This document shows positions 48,105-59,855 of a stretch of 64,000 bases of DNA, piece by piece. The DNA is from Mactromeris polynyma (lineage: Eukaryota; Mollusca; Bivalvia; Venerida; Mactridae), in assembly GCA_032209605.1 (NCBI GenBank), contig JASFXZ010000003.1, positions 10,356,807-10,420,806 on the forward strand. The letters are read 5' to 3'. The notes beneath the pieces are model-generated. The model ran no database searches, was not told the origin of the DNA, and saw nothing but the letters and a program-made list of their open reading frames with translations. Positions within the stretch are counted from its first letter, which is position 1. Each line of letters opens with the position of its first letter. Position numbers and translations under genes: made by a program.

Positions 48105-48495
48105 TTGATGCTGAATTGAATACAAATTATTTATCACACGAAATATCTTCGACTGATTTTTCATTCTACATAATATATATTGCGTAATAGAATATAGAAA
48201 TATATTTCCTTTTACTGTTATGCATACCATAACGAAATTGCGACAAAACAGGAAGAAATTCAACGCCTACAATTGTTCATATCAATATAACCATCAATGG
48301 TTTGCGCCACTGAAAGTGGGTTTGATTTCATTTCCGTGTAGAAATTACATAACAACAACGCCTTTGGTAGCAAACGATTCTTGACAATATCGTGGATTCT
48401 ACCTTGTATCATGTACTCGTTAATACAAGCTATGAGTAATGTGAACAGAGAATCCGCGTAGTTAGCGGTATATATGCGACATTTTTAGGACTAAA
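48105..48495 (+). repeat. Diverged repeat family D, copy 3
   Basis: Same orientation as 13090-13455. Shared words include CAAATTATTTATCA, GTAGCAAACGATTCT and CAAGCTATGAG.AATGTGAA. Confidence 0.7.
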
Positions 48496-49324
48496 TTACA
48501 AATTTATCGCCACCAAGGAATCATAATGGACTCACAAAAATAGGCAGATTCGCGCTATATGCCGGTTCTTGACTTTCATAAGAGCTGTCTCCGTTTCATT
48601 CTATTGAAAACGCCAAATGTTTCGAACCACAGACAACAATGACCAACGAAAGTCCAACTAGATTAAATCGCACTGTTCAAATTTCGTGTTCGCAAATTGT
48701 ATCTAATAATGAAAGAAATCATTGTCCATTTGTGGACTTCCAATTGTGGGGAAAAAGATATCCTGATTGATGTCGACAATGTCATGAGAAATCTGTTCGC
48801 AACATATAATTATGTCTAAATAGTCGGACCGGACAATAGCAAATGGATTTTCCAAAGAATAAATGCATTTGACGTCATTTCTATAGTAAGAATTGCCAGG
48901 GGACAGTATTTACTTGTAATTGAGAGAAAAGGGCACGAAAATAGCAGCATGAAGAGCATAAAACCACTGAATTGATGTACATTTTGTCAATGGAGTAGCT
49001 TTTTTGAGTTCACTTTACAAGTTGTTCGTAGACGATATGTTTTTTCCTGTTTGAAATGCTGAACTTTCCGCTCATACGATTCACATTGCCTTGCGGTTTA
49101 AAAAAGGATAAAAATGACCAGTATCGGACGCTTGTCTTTGTGGTTTTGGTAAACATGTAAGAAAAGTGACAATGCAGTGTTGTAGAGTATATCCTTTTGA
49201 AGTAAAATACCACGAATGTTCTCATGTTTATGATTAAGGATATTTTGTCAAAACAGTAAGACTATGTACCTTTAAAGTTCACGACCCGTCTTGTCTTCCA
49301 TGCGATATATCTGTTATAATTTTT
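48496..49324. other. Unassigned intergenic sequence
   Basis: No supported feature. Confidence 0.45.
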
Positions 49325-50791
49325 ATTTATTTTTTTCAAATTCAAAGTTTATTGTACGAAAGGCCTCTGGCCCATACACAAATTACATGAAAACATACAT
49401 ATATACCCAATTTAACATGACAGTGGAGGTGATAGACATGTTATGTTAAACATATTTTTATTAAATTTTTTAGCATTATAAAATTTTTGACAACACATAG
49501 TTTCTATATATATACATGATATCAACATTTTTTATGTAGCGCAAGATATAAAACTTATTCAGTATTCGAAATAATTTTGTTTAAATGCATGGTAAATAAA
49601 AATAGCAGTGTTTCTTATTATTCTAGCATTTCTACTGGATAATAAAATATTAAATTTATTTAAAGATGGATTTACAACAAAATTTTGTTGGAGGAAATTA
49701 TTTCTTAATTCCGAATAATTAGGGCATACAAATAAAAAGTGGTATTCAGTCTCAATTACGTTTCTACAATAAGGACAAAATCTGAGATTGCTGTCAACAT
49801 TATTATATCTCCCCTTTTCTATTTGAAGACCATGAGTTGATGTTCGAAAACTAACGAATGCTCTCCTAAATTTTCTAATTGTGATAAATGAAAGATAAGG
49901 TTCATATTCAATATTTTGCTTGTACGAATAGTAACAACTTAATTTTGTACTTAGTGTTGCTTTTGAATGCCACAATTGTAAATACTGATATTTCAGTCGT
50001 TGTACATATTTCAAAATAAAAATGTTTTCATTACCAACAGACTGGTTTTCCCATACATATCCAAATCCATTCTCGTATAAGTTTTTACGAAGATTAGATA
50101 CCCAATTTTGGTATCCCAATTTATCCTATGATTTTAGCATTATATAACACTTTTTTACATACCGATAAACAGGCATTTTTAAGATACGGAGCCAGTATTT
50201 AATGACTCTTTTTGATGTGTAGATGTACAGAGGGAATCTACCACATTCGCCATAGACTGGAATATTACATGCATGTTTAGGTGCAGACATGAAGCGTTTA
50301 CACGCGTAAAGATGTACCCGTTCTGTAACGTCCATATGTTGTAACCCCCACAATTCGGATCCATAGTATAAAATAGGTGCAATTTTAGTGTCAAAAATCT
50401 TGAAGTAAGGTTTACTATCAAAAGGCATTAAATTATACATAGATGATAAAAGTGATACCAGTACTCGCTTTGCCTTAGTCGCCATCTTTTCGGCAATTTT
50501 ATTCAAAGAAAGTGTATATGAATAATATACTCCATCATAACTAAATCCATTGATACATTTTATAGGCTCGTTATCATAATACCATTTCTCATGCTTGGAA
50601 AGACGCCCATCATTTTTAAAGCACACAATTTTCGTCTTCTTTACATTTACAGACAATTTCCAATTCTGACAGTATACATGTAAAAGGTTTAACTGATTGT
50701 GTAGTCCTACAATAGTACCGGACGTTAAAGCTACATCATCTGCAAACGTTAACATATTATAATGAGTAGTACCAATCCTATAAAAAAACAT
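49325..50791 (-). mobile_element. 5'-truncated LINE with reverse transcriptase C-terminal part
   Basis: The minus strand encodes the back half of a non-LTR retrotransposon ORF2. FADDVALTSG near 50735 is the catalytic palm motif of the reverse transcriptase. It is followed by the WKLSVNVKKTK and PILYYGSELWGLQ segments, a thumb-like region, and a C-terminal CPYCRNVIETEYHFLFVC knuckle (CX2CX8HX4C) near 49740. One in-frame TAG at 50126-50128 splits the frame, which otherwise continues to the stop at about 49559. A 3' UTR follows, ending GGCCTTTCGTACAATAAACT and AATTTGAAAAAAATAAATAA. The endonuclease and first half of the RT are absent; homology stops near 50790, as expected for 5' truncation. Clade is not determined. 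Confidence 0.92.
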
Positions 50792-51068
50792 ACAATGGGT
50801 ATTTTACGATGAAAACAAGCATTGTTATGTGATAAATATCGCTTGGAAAATATTATGTTCAGTTCACTGTAGCCCAGATCTCATTCTGCGAATTCGGTAA
50901 AATAAATTATAAATGTCTTATTAACCGGGTTTGTTTGTCGGTTAACGACGATAAGTTTTGACATTTACTCTTAAAATATTATATATCACTTAACTATCAC
51001 TAATTCAATGTCTTCGAAAAAATAATTTGGCATTCCATAAATTATTTCTATGTTTTTCGTGTTTCCTA

Positions 51069-51600
51069 TACATACATACATACATACATACATTTATTAG
51101 CATTAATATTTACAAGTTTATTGCCATTTCCAACTTAATAATGACAAGATGGCGATAATACATGAGACAGAAGAAAAAACATGTAAGCAATACATTTAAA
51201 AACATAGACATAAAACATTTCAACATGAAACAAAGACGCATAGTACAGAAACAAAAGACATAGAGTATAGACAACATATTATAATGACATAGAGCTGGCT
51301 TGTAATAAGAAATGAATACTAAATCGTTGCTAATTTGTTTACTAAACTTCATTGTGACGAAATTAATAATAGTTTGAATTAATACACATTTGCCCGGTTG
51401 CCATAATATTTCGGTAAACATTCAATTCTTATATTTCTGTACTATGGTCAAACTAGCAAAAAAATGGTACTCATTTTCAATACAATTCATATTACATTTT
51501 TCACAAATTCTTTGATTTCTATCAATATTTCTTTGGCGGCATTGTCCTATAAGAGGCAATCAAATAACGTGTAGTCATAGGAATGCAACATCTCCTCTTG
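51069..51600 (-). mobile_element. Second LINE fragment (C-terminal knuckle and tail)
   Basis: The minus strand reads RNIDRNQRICEKCNMNCIEN then EYHF at about 51490-51540, the CX2CX9H part of the same kind of C-terminal knuckle as in 49325-50791 but clearly a different element. Frameshifts and stops interrupt the sequence upstream. The 3' side runs through untranslated sequence into a (CATA)n microsatellite at 51069-51093. Confidence 0.75.
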
Positions 51601-51639
51601 CAATACATAAAAGAACAAAATAGAAGATACCGACGAAGC

Positions 51640-52015
51640 AATATTTGATTCCTGTCATTTGAATGGTATTCGATACAGATTCTGTTTTGAGATAATATCG
51701 CCATATTATGTTCTGATTAAATTACGAATTGTACACGAGATTTCATTATTCGAACTCGTTATAATGAATTATTTAATTTCTTCGATAAATTGTCGGCAAT
51801 AACTTTTATTGCTTCCATTTAAGTGGTATTTTGATACAGATTATGTTTTGAGATAATATCACTTAAAATAACTTGTACTAATTAGAAATCACCATAGCAT
51901 ATATCAATTCGTTCAACAATAAAATAGAATTTCAAGAAAGACTTTAGACGAAAGTCTTTACTTTTAATTGTTGCCGTTTAAGGGTATTTTGATACAGATT
52001 CGAGAAAATATTCGC
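51640..52015. repeat. Three diverged ~160-bp tandem repeats
   Basis: GGTATT.GATACAGATT followed by TGTTTTGAGATAATATC recurs at about 51666, 51826 and 51984. Each is preceded by a TTTTATTGCTTCCATTTAAG-like stretch. Spacing is about 160 bp and divergence is substantial. Confidence 0.65.
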
Positions 52016-52297
52016 TGTTGTATTTCGGAATTTATAAGTTATTACATTAAACAAGGATGCATTTTTTAAAACCAAAATAAATGTGAATATCAGTTATCAT
52101 AGTTCAGGTCTCTCAACTTTACATCGTCTATATATCGGGAACTAGAACGATGTGAAAATAACTTATTATATTAAAATATGTAACATTCGTGTGAACCCAA
52201 TTATTATCAATGGCCTATTAGCTAAATGCTTTTACTTTGTCCTTTGAAGCTAGTCAATGTTTCTCATAAGGTTTTTATGATTTTTGCTGAGCGTATA

Positions 52298-52461
52298 TAC
52301 AGTAAAACCTAAATAATAAGATCACCACTAAACCGCTTGAAAACTGGTCTTATTATTGAGGTGGTCTTTATATCGAGGTTTAATAAAGAGCAAAACAGTA
52401 AAAATGCTTAATTTTAGTTAGTCTTAATATTGAGATGGTCTTTAAGTGAGGTTTTACTGTA
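52298..52461 (-). mobile_element. pogo-like MITE, inverted copy
   Basis: TACAGTAAAACCTAAATAAT at the left and TAAGTGAGGTTTTACTGTA at the right. Both termini are nearly intact, with flanking TA. Confidence 0.85.
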
Positions 52462-52730
52462 CAATCTACAGCTGACTGCTCTTTAATAGCTAGATGAAAT
52501 ACCATCATTCGATACTTAAGAGTATATATCTCTATTCATATGAGATGATAATGATGTGCCATCCTTCCTTTTCCGAACAGAAATAACACCTAAAGTTATT
52601 TGGTTTTCATTGACTATGTCCTCTGTCGTTACTATAGTCCTTTGACTGGAACTTCCATACGATCAAAGGTAACAACTTAAACTTTAATGTTACTTAATTT
52701 TCTCTCGTTCCCCTCTCTACATCCCCTCTT

Positions 52731-53215
52731 TCCCTCAGTCGAGCAATCCCTTCCCCCCTCATCCCTATCTGTTTTATTCGTCTCTTCCCATCATTTCCTT
52801 AATCGACCAATCCCTTCCCTCCCTTCATCCCTATCACTTTTATTCATCTCTTTCCCTGGTTCCCTTAATCGACCAATCCCTTCCCTCCCTTCATCCCTAT
52901 CACTTTTATTCATCTCTTTCCCTGGTTCCCTTAATCGACTAATCCCTTCCCTCCCTTCATCCCTATCACTTTTATTCATCTCTTTCCCTGGTTCCCTTAA
53001 TCGACTAATCCCTTCCCTCCCTTCATCCCTATCACTTTTATTCATCTCTTTCCCTGGTTCCCTTAATCGACTAATCCCTTCCCTCCCTTCATTCCTATCA
53101 CTTTTATTCATTTCATTCCCCTCGTTCTCTAAGAAGACCTATCCCTTTCCCCCCGTCATACATATCCCTTTTATTCACCCCCCCCCCCCTCCTCATTCCC
53201 TTAATCGACCATTAT
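52731..53215. repeat. 66-bp pyrimidine-rich minisatellite, about 7 copies
   Basis: Unit TTAATCGACCAATCCCTTCC, CTCCCTTCATCCCTATCAC, TTTTATTCATCTCTTTCCCT, GGTTCCC. Starts of TTAATCGAC at 52865, 52931 and 52997 give a 66-bp step. Flanking units are degenerate. As 66 is divisible by three, both strands are open (187 and 106 codons), with no codon-level sign of real coding. Confidence 0.95.
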
Positions 53216-53803
53216 CTCCCTTCTCTCCCTCCATTTATTTCTCTAATTAGTTCCCCCTTGTTCCTCCTCCATTCTCTTCATTCCCTTATTTCGCTATGCT
53301 TCTCTTTTTCTCAGGAATAAAAACACTGGCAACGAACTAATAATGCTACATTTTTGTACTTTAAATTTGCTAATCAATAGATTAACCGACTACCGTATAG
53401 GTTTATAGTCGTTGCGACTCCGCCGAGAAGCAGAGAAAAACTAGCTAGAGAGCTAGGTAGAAAATGGATTTGTTTATAAAACGCTTGAACGCTTTGCTAA
53501 CAACAAAATGGCGTCTACCAGACCAGACGGCATTGTTCCGTATAGTCGCCATTTTGTTTAGAAAAGCTAGCATTGTCAGATCACGCTAACTATCTAAACA
53601 TACGGACTACTTTTCCTACGTTTAAGAAACGGCACCGCTGCTTTCCCTACGTAGCGGTATCTAGTACATAAATAAACGCGCGCTTGATTGAATCGTTGTG
53701 AGGTGCAACCTCTTCAGAGCTGGCATTTCTTGAATAACAGCATCTCTTCAACTACAATATCGATTTTTCCTGTAGGCAAAAGGGTGTTGCTCTTTAGAGG
53801 TTG
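53216..53803. other. Mostly unassigned
   Basis: TGTTGCTCTTTAGAGGTTGT at 53785-53804, and GTGCAACCTCTTCAGAG near 53703, echo the 73-bp minisatellite unit at 36.2-37.2 kb but do not repeat here. Nothing else is supported. Confidence 0.4.
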
Positions 53804-53890
53804 TACAGTATTACATTTGTGAATCTATTTATTTCGGATGATACCAAGTATTCGGATAGAAGGTTGTCGAATAAACGAGGTCCGACTGTA
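53804..53890. mobile_element. Short pogo/Tigger-like MITE remnant
   Basis: Left end TACAGTATTACA and right end AACGAGGTCCGACTGTA, with TA on both sides. The inverted right end, TACAGTCGGACCTCGTTTAT, is close to Tigger-type ends. Only 87 bp remain. Confidence 0.55.
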
Positions 53891-54996
53891 TTCCTTGATA
53901 AGATGTCTTATGAGCTGTACAGTTCTTCAAACTGTCATTATGCACGTCGAATTAAACTGGCTTATTCGAAACCGTGTATTATTCGAAATTAAATATCGGA
54001 CCCAATGAATTCGAACGAACGAGTGCAGTTGTATTTTGTTTTTGTTGGGAATTCAGTTGATGCTCAGCAGTTCTTTCGTGCGAACGATATTTTCCATCTA
54101 AATGGCAAAATATTGCGCTTCTTGTTAAATTCTCAGTGTTTAACATAAATTTAAGAACAATATAGCTTTTTGTCATTCAGTTATATATAAAATAGCGCAT
54201 CGTGACTAGCAGTTAGACATAAATCAGTTGAGATTGGTTTCTATTCGTCGCTATGGAAACGTGAGTGCTAGTGAATACGTAATATGTCTTTATAGAAGAA
54301 ATAAATGTCTTTTTCTGCTAGTGTCATTTTCTCATACCTTCCCTCCGTGATTTTTGTCAAATGAAATTAATAATACGACTGTAATATACGACAGATTTAT
54401 GTTGGAAATACATTCACACAGGCATAAAAAATGCGACACGGCAACAAGCTGTAGAATTTATTATTATTTATACAATATCAGCTACAATATTACCTTTCTT
54501 GGAAACACTGACGTACATGCACTCGAATCATTGTGCTGTTCATTGCGTTTTGCATTTCTTTGCATTGTTTTAATTGGTTTCTCTGTTTTACATTTATATA
54601 TTCATATGGATACGACTCTAGCCATTTATAGCGATGTGAGTGCGCAGAATAGGTTAGTTGCTACTCTCCTATTTTGTTTAGAATATTGATTTGTTTTATA
54701 AAATAATGGTTTAGTTTGAGACTGGCATGCATTCAAACTGGTCATGGCGACCATTAAAGTCTCACCAAACTAAAAAAATGTTATCTATTTCGACAATTCC
54801 ACATTCTTTTTAGATAGCTTTGCACTTTTTATGTGGCAATTCCTGTTCGACTTATTTGTTCAGTTTAGTCCAAAGTATTTATTCTGCTAGACAGTGCAAT
54901 TGGCTGGGAGGCCGTTGTGTTACAAAGTTTATCTTCATGTATAATTGTTGTGCAGTTCCGTGATGTTCCAAGGGTATCATCCCTGTGAGTTTTAAT
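53891..54996. other. Unassigned intergenic sequence
   Basis: A plus-strand frame of about 111 codons at 54354-54689 has two hydrophobic stretches but begins at TTG, has no ATG near the start and matches nothing I know. AAATAGCGCATCGTGACTAG near 54191 also occurs at 59039, a small shared repeat. No gene is called. Confidence 0.4.
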
Positions 54997-55135
54997 GTAT
55001 ACCCTGAATATGTTATACCCTGTTTATGTTATACCCTGTATATGTTATACCCTGTATATGTTATACCCTGTATATGTTATACCCTGTATATGTTATACCC
55101 TGTATATGTTATACCCTGTATATGTTATACCCTAT
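54997..55135. repeat. 16-bp minisatellite, about 9 copies
   Basis: CCCTGTATATGTTATA repeated in tandem, perfect except for the first two units (CCCTGAATATG, CCCTGTTTATG). Confidence 0.97.
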
Positions 55136-55769
55136 TGACTTGTTTTGGTATGTCTATCTTTATTTATTCATTTAAAATTGGTTTGAATAACACTTATATT
55201 TTAACTAGGCCGCAATTAATAAGTTAATCGCTGGACATTTTCAGCATACATATACATGATAGACGATGCTGGAAACATTAAAGACAAAGCCACTCAAAAA
55301 AAGCGCAAGATGACATGAAATAAGATACCTACGAATGTAAAAGGGCCAAAACACGTACATAGATGATGGATTAATACAGAAGTTCCGGCTCAAAACGGTC
55401 AGAGGCAAGACCACCACTTGGGGTTTAAATGTAGAAGTTGAATCTCTAAATAATAACTTAAAGGTAATATAATATCACACAACATCAACTTATTTCAAAT
55501 ATTCGTTTTTTCCCAAGCACAGTGGTGTTATGGAACAACCTTCCTTTCACAACAGTGACAAAAGCAAATCTAGAGGGGTTCAAGCAATCGTTGTGCTACC
55601 CCCCAAATCTTTGAACCAGTTATCCAAAACCAATGTCAGAAAAAGAGACGTATTCTAATGAAACAAAAAATATCTTGAAAAAGATGGTCGGCGCAATTTG
55701 AAGGTTAAGATTTGTTGTGCAACATAAAAACAAGACGAGATGTTACGATTGCTGGTCACTCCAGATCCA
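55136..55769. other. Unassigned intergenic sequence
   Basis: No supported feature. Confidence 0.45.
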
Positions 55770-55925
55770 AAATGGATTTCGGTAAATTCACCGAAACTCA
55801 TAGGATTTCGGTAAGATAACGAACCCTTTATCGAAAGGTGAGCCAATCTGCGTCAAGTTTACAAACGTTGTTCGGTTGAAGAGAAATAGCCTTGGTGGTT
55901 AACGTAAGATATGATTGTTTTACTC
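55770..55925 (+). repeat. Diverged repeat family E, copy 1
   Basis: Matches 62815-63000 in reverse: AAAATGGATTTCGG, TTATCGAAAGGTGAGCCAAT, ACAAACGTTGTTCGGTTGAA, TTAACGTAAGAT. About 155 bp, no coding. Confidence 0.75.
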
Positions 55926-56040
55926 AACACTCATATGCAAATAGCAAAACCACGTTAGTACGGCTGTGCCGTAAATGCATACTTAGGAAACCTACTAAAA
56001 ACCACGAAAGCGTTTTTTTCCTTTATATTTAAGTTCATTA

Positions 56041-56219
56041 ACAGTAAAACCTCAATAATAAGACCAACTTTGGGATCCTTGAAAACTGGTCTTCTTATTG
56101 AGGTGGTCTTACGATTGTGGTTGAATAAAGAGCAGAACGGTGAAATGGATCGGAAAATTTAGTTCTTAATTTTGAGATGGTCTTATTATTGAGGTGGTCT
56201 TTATGTGAGGTTTACTGTT
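56041..56219 (-). mobile_element. pogo-like MITE, inverted copy
   Basis: ACAGTAAAACCTCAATAATA at the left, TTATGTGAGGTTTACTGT at the right. Interior modules are in inverted order compared with the first copies. Confidence 0.85.
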
Positions 56220-57385
56220 TGTCAATATTATTTAATTTTGAACAACTAGAAACCACGCAAGTCTGATGAGTCTCTTGTGGATGGAATTGAGAAAAACATG
56301 TTATATAACCAAATATGAATAAAACGATGGATCTAAATATGTGTTTGTACATAATTGTTTCAATTTGTGTAGATTTTACTTCTAAGTGAAAAAGGTAAAA
56401 GTATTATAGTAACAACTGGATGTCAAAAACACACATTTCTTGTGGAAATGTATACTTAATTGTCTTCGAGAGCCTCATCAGAGTCGTTCTTTAAAAATAA
56501 GCTATATATGGTACAATATCGATAATGAACGTTACCATATGGCTATATTTGCTTCATTTATGTCAGACCTATAAATGGTACTGTATAATTTAACCGTGTG
56601 TAACATTATCTTCGTATCTAATAAAAGCCATGACCAAAATGGCATTGCCAGACACGAAAGATAATTATTCACGATCATAGTAAATTCGTCAATAAGTGCA
56701 TAAATGGTAAAGCATGTAAAATATGTGTCACCACTGTCACTTGCTTTCATGTTGTTTCCGTACTTTTTCATATTTTGCTCCCGTGCCTTTCGATCTGGAT
56801 TCTACAGTTCGGATCACCTCGGCTATTTGTTCTAAAAATAGACCTCGGAAGTACCACGATGGAAGAAAAGTAGTTCCAAAATGGCTGCCGAAGTGATTGT
56901 ATGTACTCTCTGTGGGAAGTATGACAGCGATTCTTTATATAGGTTTTAAGAATACGAGGCACACAAAACAGTTAGACAATGTTGAATTGTGTTTCTTGGG
57001 TCAAATGTCTGAGAGAACTCTCGAATAGATAAATATAACTCGTGAAAATGTTCTGTGGGCGACACTATTTGCAAAGGTGGCGTTCCACGTGCCATTCTGT
57101 CTACATTTTATAAATTACTTCAATAATGAAAAGCTGCATACGTTGCAACAAAGACACACATCGCATATATATATAGGTTACTTTAGTAGACATCGGGTGG
57201 GAAGCGTAGATGTCAAAGAATCATTATGTTTGTTTATAGAGTCACATGGTATTCGTAGCTTTAGCCTACCAATGTCTATGCATGGGTGATTGAAATGTTT
57301 GTGATAGCATATACGAGCTAATATGACAATTCTTGTTTTATTTTTATATCGAAACTGGATTATTTCAAGACCCTTAAACTTTAGT
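56220..57385. other. Unassigned intergenic sequence
   Basis: No gene supported in about 1.2 kb. Confidence 0.45.
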
Positions 57386-57475
57386 GAAAGAGAGAGAATA
57401 AGTTGCTAAAGGGAACGCAACATACATACTACAGTGCCTCTTCACACAGACCTGGCCGATCATAAGGGATAAGAT
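57386..57475 (+). repeat. Interspersed family A, internally deleted copy
   Basis: AGAGAGAATAAGTTGCTAAA through TTCACACAGACCT, then a jump straight to GGCCGATCATAAGGGATAA. About 100 bp of the family is missing between the two parts. Confidence 0.75.
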
Positions 57476-57780
57476 ACACGCTCAAAGACGCTTGACATTA
57501 TAAGTAAATGGGATCCACTTTTGTGAGTATCATAAACATGTCAGCGAACAATGAACACATGATATATCACATACTCGTAAAATAATGACAATATCATCAA
57601 TCTTCGATAAAAAATGCTTGTTTGTTTCTTTTTAAGGAATGATCGCGTTTATACAATTAAAACACAATGTCTTATATACATTTCCGATAGCTAAGCATTG
57701 AAAACGACAATTGGAGTAAAAACAACAACATAACTATACACATGTTTAACATACGAATATAAAACGCGTATATACATACC

Positions 57781-58488
57781 AAACAGCGAAACGTCAACGA
57801 TCGTTTTTTAATCAATAGCGAAACGTCAACGATCGTTTTTTAACAAACAGCGAAACGTCAACGATCGTTTTTTAACTAACAGCGAAACGTCAACGATCGT
57901 TTTTTAACTAACAGCGAAACGTCAACGATCGTTTTTTAACTAACAGCGAAACGTCAACGATCGTTTTTTAACTAACAGCGAAACGTCAACGATCGTTTTT
58001 TAACTAACAGAGAAACGTCACAATCGTTTTTCAACAAACAGCGAAACGTCAACGATCGTTTTTCAACAAACAGCGAAACGTAAATGATCATTTTTATCAA
58101 ACAGCGAAACGCCAACAATTGTTTTTTAATAAACAACGAAACGTCAACGATCGTTTTTAATAAACAGCGAAACGTCAACGATCGTTTTTTATGAAACAGC
58201 GAAACGTCAACGATCGTTTTTTATGAAACAGCGAAACGTCAACGATTGTTTTTTAATAAACAACGAAACGTTAACGATCGTTTTTTAACAAACAGCGAAA
58301 CGTCAACGATCGTTTTTTTAAAAACTGCGAAACGTCAACGATCGTTTTTGAACAAACAGGGAAACGTCAACGATCGTTTTTTAACAAACAGCGAAACGTC
58401 AACGATCGTTTTTTAACAAACAGCGAAACGTCAACGATAAGTTTTAACAAACAGCGAAACGTCAACGTTCGTTTTAATAAACAGCGAT
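57781..58488. repeat. 32-bp minisatellite with palindromic core, about 22 copies
   Basis: Unit AACAGCGAAACGTCAACGAT then CGTTTTTTAACT. Each unit contains the perfect palindrome AACGATCGTT. The spacing is constant at about 32 bp, and the only length variation lies in the T run and the AACAA/AACTA/AATAA linker. Confidence 0.96.
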
Positions 58489-59082
58489 GTTCGTAATTAT
58501 ATCCGAGTCAATGCTTAAACTGTAGGTATACCTCCTTGATTTTTAATCAACCGCTTAACCACACAACTTAGTCTTCCTTCGCTTTCGTACTAAAATAGAA
58601 TACCAGATTGGATTATAACACAGAGGTGCCCGGTTATATTACTTTTTTTCATATTGTCACATTGCAATACTTATACCAAATTATATCTGTTTAGCGTCGG
58701 GATGATTTTTCGATAATTTATTTTTGTTTCTACAACAGCTTTCTTGCAACAAACAAATGCGTTAAACATCAAGGCATAAAAAACTACTATTTAATAATAA
58801 AAAAACAACACAAAATATCAAGTAAATGAGTGAATTTAATGATTTGTTCAGCTTTTGAACGTGGTCATTGGTTACCTGACACATTGTTGTCGGCTAAATA
58901 GGCCAATATCGTAATGTTAGATAACGTCATACTTGGGATTTTGTTATTTTTCAGAGTTATTTTTTCCTATCAGACTGCCGAGAACTTATATAGATAAACA
59001 TAGATCCGTGTTGTTAAGACATACTAAAATAGGAGAAAAATAGCGCATCGTGACTAGCAGCTTTACCAGGGACATATGGAGA
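58489..59082. other. Unassigned intergenic sequence
   Basis: Only the small shared word at about 59039 (see 54191) is noted. Confidence 0.45.
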
Positions 59083-59190
59083 TATTAAGTTGTTACAGGG
59101 AACGCCACATACATAAAACAATGCTGCCCCATACAGAACCCCGGGAAAACATCACTGTACAAAACAGTAGGCACTGAGAGGTGCATGGGA
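59083..59190 (+). repeat. Interspersed family A, subfamily B copy
   Basis: AGTTGTTACAGGGAACGCCA, AAACAATGCTGCCCCATACA, GGCACTGAGAGGTGCATGGG. It matches 8880-9062. Confidence 0.75.
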
Positions 59191-59855
59191 ACACTAAACC
59201 GTATTATTTTGTCACTTAATGTTAGACTACCCTCAAGTGCCTTTATAATGGCAACTGTTAACGTCGTCATATTTATAAAATTGGCGATATAACTCTATCA
59301 TATCTGTTGCAATTCGCATATACCTATATCACACTTTTTTAAAACGCAAACGATCAAATGTACGACTTCATAAAATCAACTTGGAATGGCAATGATGAAA
59401 AACAGAAAATTAAAAACAATACACAGGTTGATCAGAAAAGTGCTTCGGTGTATGTCAACACATGTTTAGTCCACATAATTGAAATTGTCAATGCTTAGTC
59501 TGCAATCTTTAGTGATTGTCTTGTTATTGTACCAGCTATTCTGTTTTGTTATCAATTTTCCTGTTTAAGATAATTACACCCTTAATATGTAATAAAGACA
59601 TAGTTTAATACCGGTTTCATGTCTGCATGTTGCAATGTTCTCGATAAGGAAATATAAAAATGCAAGCAAGGCGAAACTTGTCTGTCAAGTCCGACATTAT
59701 CCAGGCTATATTAAGACTGTAAACTCGTTGTCTCGCCGTTTATTTAATTATAAGGGAATGGTTTGTGTTAAACTCATAAAACGATCTGCTAAAGCGCGAT
59801 GAGAGCGTAACATTCACAATACATAACATAAAATCATATACTTTACATTGTCAAA
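59191..59855. other. Unassigned intergenic sequence
   Basis: No supported feature. Confidence 0.45.

Noticed and set aside
49559..50119. Separate gene for a 186-residue cysteine-containing protein
   Set aside because: It is in the same frame as the RT frame just upstream, separated by a single TAG, and carries the LINE C-terminal knuckle; it is part of the LINE.
52687..53250. Open frames of 187 (+) and 106 (-) codons
   Set aside because: Both follow from a 66-bp repeat period with no stop in the unit; the peptides are pure repeat.
54354..54689. A 111-codon plus-strand frame with hydrophobic stretches
   Set aside because: Starts at TTG with no nearby ATG, is AT-rich and matches no known family; probably chance.
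57781..58488. Evenly spaced palindromic repeats resembling a CRISPR array
   Set aside because: The sequence between palindromes is the same in every unit, so there are no unique spacers; no cas genes are present and the genome is eukaryotic. It is a simple minisatellite.
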